From contig JAFEEH010000239.1 of NCBI GenBank assembly GCA_018241185.1, positions 1-39,143 of the forward strand: a stretch of DNA of 39,143 bases. Direction: 5' to 3'. The notes under the pieces were generated by a model. It made no database searches, was not told the origin of the DNA, and was given only the letters and a program-made list of their open reading frames with translations. A program made the position numbers and the translations under genes. The stretch's first letter is position 1; every line of letters begins with the position of its first letter. This document shows positions 33,891-39,143 of this stretch, piece after piece. The DNA comes from Pseudomonadota bacterium (GTDB lineage: Bacteria > Pseudomonadota > Gammaproteobacteria > Burkholderiales > Burkholderiaceae_C).

Positions 33891-34957
33891 GGCGCCTTCT
33901 CCCCGAGGCCCTGGCCGCTCTGGTCGCGCACGACGAAGAGCGGGCGTCCCTTGACCTCTTCGAAGATGCGGCCGACGTATTCGCCCACCACGCCGAGCGA
34001 CAGCATCTGCACGCCGATGAAGAACATCAGGCTGACGACGATGGTGGTCCAGCCCGGCACCGGGTTGCCGGACACGAGGTGATCCAGCACCAGGTAGGTG
34101 CCGTAGCCCAGGGCAGGAAGCGCCAGCACCAGGCCGAGGATGCTGATCAGCCGCAACGGCCAGGTGGTGAAGGACGTCAGGCCGTCCAGCGCCAGGTGCA
34201 ACAGGCGCAGCGCCCCGAAACGGCTTCGGCCTTGCGCGCGCGGCGCGGGCGTGTAGGGCAGGGCGACGGCGCGGAAGCCGACCCAGGCATACAGGCCCTT
34301 CATGAAGCGGCTTCGCTCGGGCAGCGAGAGCAGCGCGTCGACCACCTTGCGGTCCATCAGCCGGAAGTCGCCCGCATCCTCGGGCAGGGGAACGCGGCTC
34401 GCGGCATTGACCAGACGGTAGAACAGGTGGCTGCCCCAGCGCTTGAGTGCGGACTCGTCCGCACGGTTCTCGCGCACGGCGTACACCACCTCGGCCCCCG
34501 CGCGCCAATGGGTCACCATCGACAGGATGAGAGGCGGCGCATGCTGGAGGTCGCCGTCGAGCAGCACGACGGCGTCGCCGTGCGCCGCGGCCAGACCAGC
34601 GCTCAGTGCCGCTTCCTTGCCGAAGTTGCGCGACAGACTCAGGCAACGGAAGCCCGAGAGCTGGCACCACTCGTGCGCCACCTGTGCGGTGGCGTCGGTG
34701 CTGCCGTCGTCGACCACGATCACCTCCCAGCGCAAGCCGCTCTGTTCGAGCGTGCGTTCAAGCAGCGGGAGCAGGTGGCGCAGGTTGGCTGCTTCGTTGA
34801 AGCAGGGCACCACGCAGGACAGGCCCGGCGTGTCCTGCGGGCGCGCGGGCTGGGGCACGGGATCGGCAGCGACCGCTGCCAGGCGTGGTGGGAGCGTCGG
34901 CAGGTCGGCCGCGGCAGACGGCCGTTGACGAAGCACCGCGCCTTGCGCAGCGCTCAT
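33887..34957 (-). CDS. polyprenyl-phosphate glycosyltransferase, GT2 (ArnC/GtrB/LgmA-like)
   Basis: 356 residues. The GT-A domain has VVPCFNEAANLRHLLPLLER, VDDGSTD (Asp83-Asp84) and LLDGDLQHAPP with the DxD-type Asp134-Gly-Asp136. Two C-terminal membrane helices (about 255-325) and the ending GEYVGRIFEEVKGRPLFVV are typical of enzymes that load a sugar onto undecaprenyl phosphate at the cytoplasmic face. A 40-residue Ala/Pro-rich N-terminal tail is unusual. It overlaps PAP2 upstream and the ArnT-like gene downstream by 4 bp each. Confidence 0.92.
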   Translation of the reverse strand: MSAAQGAVLRQRPSAAADLPTLPPRLAAVAADPVPQPARPQDTPGLSCVVPCFNEAANLRHLLPLLERTLEQSGLRWEVIVVDDGSTDATAQVAHEWCQLSGFRCLSLSRNFGKEAALSAGLAAAHGDAVVLLDGDLQHAPPLILSMVTHWRAGAEVVYAVRENRADESALKRWGSHLFYRLVNAASRVPLPEDAGDFRLMDRKVVDALLSLPERSRFMKGLYAWVGFRAVALPYTPAPRAQGRSRFGALRLLHLALDGLTSFTTWPLRLISILGLVLALPALGYGTYLVLDHLVSGNPVPGWTTIVVSLMFFIGVQMLSLGVVGEYVGRIFEEVKGRPLFVVRDQSGQGLGEKAP

Positions 34958-35535
34958 GGCAGGCGCTCCTGCGTCGCTCCTGCGCCTTGCTGGATGCGTG
35001 CAAAGGCGGGCGCCAAGCGCCGTGTCGCGAGCCCCTGCAGCACCATGAACAGGCCTTGAATGGCCAGTGCAAGCACCAGCCCTGCGGCGATGTCCGAGGG
35101 GAAATGCACGCCCACATAGACCCGTGCCCAGCCAGTGGCGAGTGCGAGCAGCGCCGCTGCCGGCGCCCATCGGCGCAGGGTCGGCCGGGCCGCGAAGGCC
35201 AGCGCGATGAAGCACATCACGGTGGCATGGGTGCTGGGCATGGCGGGACTGGGGCCGTGCGCGATGTGGGCGGGGGCCAGGCCCAGCACGAAGGGCCGTG
35301 GCAGGCCGATGCGGTCCGCGAGCGCATGCGCCAGGAAGGACGCGACGCCGGCCATCGCCAGCGCCGCCAACAGATAGCCGCGGTCGCGGGGCTGGCGCCA
35401 GGCGGCCCAGCCCATCAGGGCGGCGCACAGCCAGGCGCCGCCCTCGGCAATGGCGGACGCGACGGGGAGCAGCCAGGCAGCGGGAGAGGGGCCGGCGGTC
35501 ATCAGCAGGAACAGGTGGGTGTCGGGATGTGTCAT
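34954..35535 (-). CDS. PAP2-family membrane phosphatase
   Basis: 193 residues with about six hydrophobic helices. The acid-phosphatase signature is complete enough: Arg80-Pro81 (GLPRPFVLG), PSTH at 100-103 and Arg138 with His144 and Asp148 (RVYVGVHFPSD). PAP2 enzymes remove phosphates from undecaprenyl diphosphate or from lipid A (LpxE/LpxF). In this operon it could recycle the lipid carrier or prepare lipid A; the sequence alone does not decide. Its ATG overlaps the stop of a 21-codon open frame upstream. Confidence 0.88.
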   Translation of the reverse strand: MTHPDTHLFLLMTAGPSPAAWLLPVASAIAEGGAWLCAALMGWAAWRQPRDRGYLLAALAMAGVASFLAHALADRIGLPRPFVLGLAPAHIAHGPSPAMPSTHATVMCFIALAFAARPTLRRWAPAAALLALATGWARVYVGVHFPSDIAAGLVLALAIQGLFMVLQGLATRRLAPAFARIQQGAGATQERLP

Positions 35536-35597
35536 GCGCCGCCTCGTGGACGGCGCTCGCGCCGCGCCTGAAGGCGGGATCGGAAAAGAGGATTCAT
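35532..35597 (-). CDS. possible 21-residue Arg-rich leader peptide before PAP2
   Basis: An ATG at 35597 follows GGAG with 6-base spacing. The frame encodes MNPLFRSRLQARRERRPRGG plus Ala (seven Arg in 21 residues) and stops in ATGA shared with the PAP2 start. This 4-bp overlap is the same coupling seen at every other junction of the operon. A 9-bp perfect stem (35623-35631 with 35637-35645) lies just upstream. It could be a coupling or attenuating leader; chance remains possible. Confidence 0.4.
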   Translation of the reverse strand: MNPLFRSRLQARRERRPRGGA

Positions 35598-35671
35598 GGC
35601 GGGCTCCGGCAGGAACGATCGACCGTCGCAGCCAGGCTGCGACGGGGCCTGCGGCGCAAGGCGCCGCGCGT

Positions 35672-36127
35672 TCAGCGGAAGACCAGCGGAGGCGCGAGGG
35701 CCGGTGGGTGCGCTCGCCAGGGCGCGGAAGGCGGCGGTGCGCCGCCACGGGTGCAGGGGCGTGGTGGCGGTGGCGCCGCAGACCGACGCACGCAGAGGAC
35801 CGCCTGCACCACCACCAGCGGCAAGGCCAGGGCCAGCAGCGCGACGAAAGCACCGAGGGCATCGCCGAGGGCATGCGGTGACTGCATGCCTGCACCGAGC
35901 GGGACGAACAGCGTGGTTTCATGCTCGCGCGCATGGTCGACCCGCTCGTCCTGCTCGAACTGCGTCGTCTGGCTCATGGGCCGGATGCGAAAGCCCGGCT
36001 CGTCCTCCCAGCCATCGGCACGGAAATGCACCGCGATGAAAGGCTGCAGCGCCGACAGCAGCAGCGCGCCGATCCACCAGGCCAGGCACTGGGTGGACAG
36101 CAGGCGACGCAGGCGCACGGTGGACAT
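35672..36127 (-). CDS. membrane protein of unknown function
   Basis: 151 residues. Hydrophobic segments at about 13-33 (QCLAWWIGALLLSALQPFI) and 88-110 (LGAFVALLALALPLVVVQAVL) flank a polar, charged middle that is probably periplasmic (HFRADGWEDEPG, QTTQFEQDERVDHAREHE). The C-terminal 35 residues are Pro/Ala-rich. Strong G/C third positions support coding. No family recognised. It lies 74 bp upstream of the leader frame and may head the PAP2-glycosyltransferase operon. Confidence 0.6.
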   Translation of the reverse strand: MSTVRLRRLLSTQCLAWWIGALLLSALQPFIAVHFRADGWEDEPGFRIRPMSQTTQFEQDERVDHAREHETTLFVPLGAGMQSPHALGDALGAFVALLALALPLVVVQAVLCVRRSAAPPPPRPCTRGGAPPPSAPWRAHPPALAPPLVFR

Positions 36128-36189
36128 GGCGCAATGCTAGGCGCGACGCGTGAACATCGACTGACTGCGGCGTTCAGGGTTGGGCAAGG

Positions 36190-37422
36190 TCACGCAGGTC
36201 GGCTCGCGATCAGGACGGCGTTGGTGCCGCCGAAGGCAAAGGAGTTGGACATCACATGCCGCAGCGGCGGCACCGCACGCGGCGACGGCCCGTGCACCAG
36301 GTCGATGCCGAGTGCATCGCCCGGCGCGCGCGCGCAGGCCGGCAGCCGCGCGGTCTGCATCGCATGCAATGCGCAGATCAGCTCCACCGCGCCGCCCGCA
36401 CCCATCAGGTGGCCATGCAATGCCTTGGTCGCGCTGACCGGCACGCCGCGTGCGCCGAAAACCTCGGCCAGCGAACCCGCTTCGGCCACGTCGCCCGCCA
36501 GCGTGCCGGTGCCGTGCGCGTTGACGTGACCGATGTCCGCCGGCACCAGGCCAGCATCGGCCAGCGCCGCCTTCATGGTGCGCACCTGGCCCGCGCTGTC
36601 CGGTGTGCTGATGTGCGCGGCGTCGCAACTCGTGCCATAGCCCGAGAGCAGCGCCAGCACCGGGGCGCCGCGCCGGCGCGCGGAATCCACCGACTCGACG
36701 ACCAAAGCTGCCGCGCCCTCACCGAGCGCGAAGCCTGCCCGGTCGTCGGCGAATGGACGACATACGGTACGAGGGTCGGCGTTCACGGGCGCCAGCACCT
36801 TCATCGCCTGCCAGCTCGCGATCACGCCCGGCGACAGCAGGGCTTCGTGGCCGCCGACGACGGCCATGTCGACCCAGCCCGCACGGATGGCACGCATCGC
36901 CTCGCCGATCGCCACGGCCGACGAGGCGCAGGCGCAGGCATAGCCCATCGATGCGGCTCGCGCCCCGAAGGCCATCGACAGCTCGGCCGCTGCCGCGTTG
37001 GGCATCGTGGTCAGCACGGTGGTGGGCCGCAGGCGGCGGTGTCGCGCGTAGAGCTGCTCGGTGCTCTGGTCGAAGCTGGATGCGCCGCCCATGCCGGCGC
37101 CCCAGTACACGCCCAGGCGCTCAGGCTCCACCGGACGCGCATCGCCCATGAGCCCGGCCTGCGCAGCGGCCTCGCGTGCAGCCGTCAGCGCCAGCGCGGT
37201 GCCGCGGTCGAGCGCCACGCCCGAGGGGCCGCGCACCTGCCGCTCCTCGAAGCCGGCGCAGGCGGCAGCGCCGAAGGTGAAGCGTTCCACGCCCTCGATC
37301 ACCACCTCGCGCGCCGCGACGGCGCACAGGTTGTCGGACAGCGTGTCGTGCACGGCACGGACGGTGGCCCCGAGCGGTGTCACGGCGCCCAGGCCGGTGA
37401 TGGCCAGCGGTGCGCTGTTCAT
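36190..37422 (-). CDS. beta-ketoacyl-ACP synthase (FabF-like, stand-alone)
   Basis: 410 residues of the KAS I/II fold. The catalytic triad is Cys165 (CACASSA), His303 (NAHGTGT) and His338 (KALHGHLMGAGG), and the C-terminal SNSFAFGGTNAVLI is intact, so condensing activity is likely. It begins 10 bp after an ACP gene, away from fab genes, and differs from housekeeping FabF in the lid (GTLAGDVAEA). It probably belongs to a specialised acyl product rather than primary fatty-acid synthesis. The long frame upstream of 37422 is ignored because it runs over the ACP gene. Confidence 0.9.
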   Translation of the reverse strand: MNSAPLAITGLGAVTPLGATVRAVHDTLSDNLCAVAAREVVIEGVERFTFGAAACAGFEERQVRGPSGVALDRGTALALTAAREAAAQAGLMGDARPVEPERLGVYWGAGMGGASSFDQSTEQLYARHRRLRPTTVLTTMPNAAAAELSMAFGARAASMGYACACASSAVAIGEAMRAIRAGWVDMAVVGGHEALLSPGVIASWQAMKVLAPVNADPRTVCRPFADDRAGFALGEGAAALVVESVDSARRRGAPVLALLSGYGTSCDAAHISTPDSAGQVRTMKAALADAGLVPADIGHVNAHGTGTLAGDVAEAGSLAEVFGARGVPVSATKALHGHLMGAGGAVELICALHAMQTARLPACARAPGDALGIDLVHGPSPRAVPPLRHVMSNSFAFGGTNAVLIASRPA

Positions 37423-37432
37423 CGCTCGACGC

Positions 37433-37723
37433 TCAGGCATGCGCGGGCGCAGCGCTCGCGGCGCCTCCGGCCTGCTCCTCGGCCAGACGCGCATCGATCG
37501 CGTCGCACAGGTCGCCCAGCGTGATGCCCGCTTCGCGCGGGTCCAGCCTGTCCTCGGGCAGGCGCAGGTGGAACGCGTCCTCGACCGAGAAGATGAATTC
37601 CATCAACGCCAGCGAGTCCAGGCCCAGGTCGGCCAGGGGCACGTCGCGGCGGATCAGGGACGGGTCGCAGGCGTGTTCTTCCTGCACGATGCGGGAGACG
37701 GTGGCGAAGGTGGGTGTGGACAT
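37433..37723 (-). CDS. acyl carrier protein
   Basis: 96 residues. The phosphopantetheine site is Ser37 in ADLGLDSLALMEF. The four-helix core covers about 5-83 (FATVSRIVQEEHACDPSLI, LCDAIDARLAEE), with an Ala/Gly-rich tail. It lies 4 bp after the hydrolase gene and 10 bp before the ketosynthase, so the three form one operon and the ACP most likely serves this ketosynthase. Confidence 0.92.
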   Translation of the reverse strand: MSTPTFATVSRIVQEEHACDPSLIRRDVPLADLGLDSLALMEFIFSVEDAFHLRLPEDRLDPREAGITLGDLCDAIDARLAEEQAGGAASAAPAHA

Positions 37724-37727
37724 GGCC

Positions 37728-38570
37728 TCAGCTTTCGACAGGGGAAGGAGGACGGTGGCCTTCGGCCACCGCGCGGGCGAAGTCGATCGTTTCCTGCGCC
37801 ACCTGACGGCGGTCGTTGTCGATCGAGATCATGTGGTAGCTGTTCTCCAGCACCACGGTATGCAGTGAAGCCTGCGTCAGGCCGCGGGCCAGCAGGTCGA
37901 CGTTCGACAGGCTGGCGACCTCGTCGTGGCGCGCGTGCAGGGCCAGCACCGGGCACCGGATCTGCGAGAGGCTTTGCCGCACGGCGCGGCGCAGGCGGTC
38001 GTATTCACGCAGGTGGCCCACGCCGATGGCGGCACAGCCGGCGCGCGAGATGCGGCGCTGCTGGAGTTCCTGCTCGATCCAGGCGCGCACGCGCTCGTTC
38101 TTCACGCCGTAGGGCGTGCGCTCGCGGTAGCGCCACAGGCGCCCGAGCGGTGTGTAGAGGGCCAGCGGCAGGAGCCATCCCCCGCGCCGGGCCGACCAGC
38201 CGTCCATGCGCAGCGTGGTTGACATGAGCACCAGGCCGTCGGCGCTGAGGCCCAGGCGGGCCACCGCAGCCAGCGCCAGCGAGGCGCCGGCCGAGATGCC
38301 CGCGAGCAACACGGTGCCGTATTGCCGGCGCAAGGCCTGGAACTCGTCGCAGACCCGCTCGACCCAGTCGGAGAAGCGGCCGGCGACCTGGCGCTGGCGC
38401 GAGGCATCGAAGGAATAGCCTTCGATGTGCGGTGTGCTGAAGGCCCAGCCCGCCCGGCGCAGGGCCGATTGCAGGTGCAGCAGTTCGTCGGCCGTGCTGC
38501 ACAGGCCCGGCAGCAGCAGGACCGCGCCCGAGAGGGCAGGACGAGGGCCGGAAAGGGACGATTCGATCAT
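37728..38570 (-). CDS. alpha/beta hydrolase (carboxylesterase/thioesterase-like)
   Basis: 280 residues with a complete triad: nucleophile Ser93 in the elbow GISAG, Asp in LHARHDEVAS and His in NSYHMISID. The oxyanion-hole region is LLLPGLCSTADELLHL. It resembles monoacylglycerol lipase/carboxylesterase proteins (Est30 type). Being first in an operon with ACP and ketosynthase, it could release the acyl product as a thioesterase. A cap region at about 120-175 is rich in Arg and Trp. The ATG at 38570 is the only good start. Confidence 0.88.
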   Translation of the reverse strand: MIESSLSGPRPALSGAVLLLPGLCSTADELLHLQSALRRAGWAFSTPHIEGYSFDASRQRQVAGRFSDWVERVCDEFQALRRQYGTVLLAGISAGASLALAAVARLGLSADGLVLMSTTLRMDGWSARRGGWLLPLALYTPLGRLWRYRERTPYGVKNERVRAWIEQELQQRRISRAGCAAIGVGHLREYDRLRRAVRQSLSQIRCPVLALHARHDEVASLSNVDLLARGLTQASLHTVVLENSYHMISIDNDRRQVAQETIDFARAVAEGHRPPSPVES

Positions 38571-38634
38571 TGGATGTCAGGAAATGCCGCGCCGTCGGGA
38601 TGAGCGGATGGAGCCCGGACCTTACCCATGCGGA

Positions 38635-38674
38635 CCTGAAGAAACTCCCAAGAAATCCTGAAGAGTTCTTCAGG
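38635..38674. promoter_or_regulatory. candidate operator upstream of the response regulator
   Basis: CCTGAAGA occurs at 38635 and again at 38657, 22 bp apart in direct orientation. The second copy is half of a perfect 7-bp inverted repeat (38657-38663 with 38668-38674, CCTGAAG/CTTCAGG). Direct repeats two helical turns apart are typical of OmpR-type regulator sites, so autoregulation by the adjacent gene is plausible. Confidence 0.4.
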
Positions 38675-38736
38675 CCGGCACAGCCATCGAACGGGCATAC
38701 TTTCCGCCCCGTCCTCCCGCTTCGTGGCCTCTTTCC

Positions 38737-39143
38737 ATGCGCATCCTTCTCATCGACGACGACCGCAAGGCGGCACGCGTGCTGGCGCGCGGGCTGCAGG
38801 AGGAGGGCTTCGTGGTCGACGTGGCGCACTCGGCGGAAGAGGGCGACGAGGAAGCCTTCGTCAACGACTACGGCGTGATCCTGCTCGACCGCATGCTTCC
38901 CGGCATGGACGGCCTGAGCTGGTGCAAGGCGCTGCGTGCACGCGGCTGCGCCACGCCGGTGCTGATGCTCACCGCCCGCGACGCGCTCAGCGATCGCGTC
39001 GAGGGACTGAACACCGGCGCGGACGACTACCTCACCAAGCCTTTCGCCTTCGACGAACTGATCGCCCGCGTGCGGGCGCTGCTGCGGCGCTCCGACCTGT
39101 CGCGCCCCACGGTGATGACCGTCGGCACGCTGGCGCTCGATCC
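38737..39143 (+). CDS. OmpR-family response regulator, truncated by window edge
   Basis: The first 135 residues are present: a full receiver domain with Asp7-Asp8-Asp9, phosphoacceptor Asp51 (VILLDRMLPGMDG), LMLTARDALSDRVEGLNTGADDYLTKPF in pieces, and the start of the linker to a winged-helix domain (VGTLALD). The style is that of CopR/IrlR/QseB regulators. The DNA-binding domain and any partner kinase lie beyond 39143. It is divergent from the hydrolase-ACP-ketosynthase operon. Confidence 0.92.
   Translation, partial: MRILLIDDDRKAARVLARGLQEEGFVVDVAHSAEEGDEEAFVNDYGVILLDRMLPGMDGLSWCKALRARGCATPVLMLTARDALSDRVEGLNTGADDYLTKPFAFDELIARVRALLRRSDLSRPTVMTVGTLALD

Overview
The window is high-GC DNA with dense operons, frequent 4-bp ATGA start/stop overlaps and GTG starts. 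Gene content points to a betaproteobacterium of the order Burkholderiales, most likely a Comamonadaceae member of the Variovorax/Acidovorax type: the aat-bpt pair, PobA with an IclR-type PobR, a ferredoxin-linked cys cluster and a Bug-family binding protein. A short dispersed repeat that I associate with Comamonadaceae genomes supports this. The placement is inference, since no rRNA is present.

Layout. 1-7.2 kb: an IclR regulator; the N-degron leucyltransferases Aat and Bpt; 4-hydroxybenzoate hydroxylase PobA, divergent from PobR; a QseBC-like two-component system; a small 2[4Fe-4S] ferredoxin. 7.2-9.4 kb: tRNA-Asn with a terminator, a DegP/MucD-type periplasmic protease, and a small unknown protein. 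9.4-17.3 kb: a thiamin locus with a TonB receptor and an NCS1-type permease (CytX-like), each behind its own TPP riboswitch, flanking thiO-thiS-thiG-thiE and the opposite-strand thiD. 17.3-21 kb: a winged-helix/TPR regulator divergent from a lone Bug-type binding protein, a small membrane protein and a GNAT. 21-28.3 kb: assimilatory sulfate reduction (cysI, DUF934, cysH, cysD, cysN) followed by ferredoxin and ferredoxin-NADP reductase, with two near-identical promoter modules. 28.3-31.4 kb: an MFS transporter whose start is cut off by a poly-C frameshift, an extensin-like protein, and a MOSC protein. 31.4-36.1 kb: a tightly overlapping envelope operon (PAP2 phosphatase, polyprenyl-phosphate glycosyltransferase, ArnT-like transferase, YdjC/ChbG-type deacetylase) resembling the lipid A hexosamine systems of Bordetella and Francisella. 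36.1-39.1 kb: an alpha/beta hydrolase-ACP-ketosynthase operon and a response regulator cut by the window edge.

How the parts work together. The thiamin genes make the thiazole, phosphorylate the pyrimidine and join the two. The riboswitches gate uptake across both membranes rather than the biosynthetic operon, which has no room for a leader. The sulfate genes run from sulfate to sulfide without cysJ, and the adjacent FdxA-Fpr pair is a plausible electron supply. The overlapping envelope genes suggest stepwise assembly, deacetylation and transfer of an amino sugar to an envelope lipid.

The most unusual structural signal is the dispersed repeat of about 65 bp. One copy lies between genes. Another encodes much of the TonB receptor signal peptide, and another encodes the N-terminus of CysN. 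A diverged copy lies directly before the extensin-like gene.
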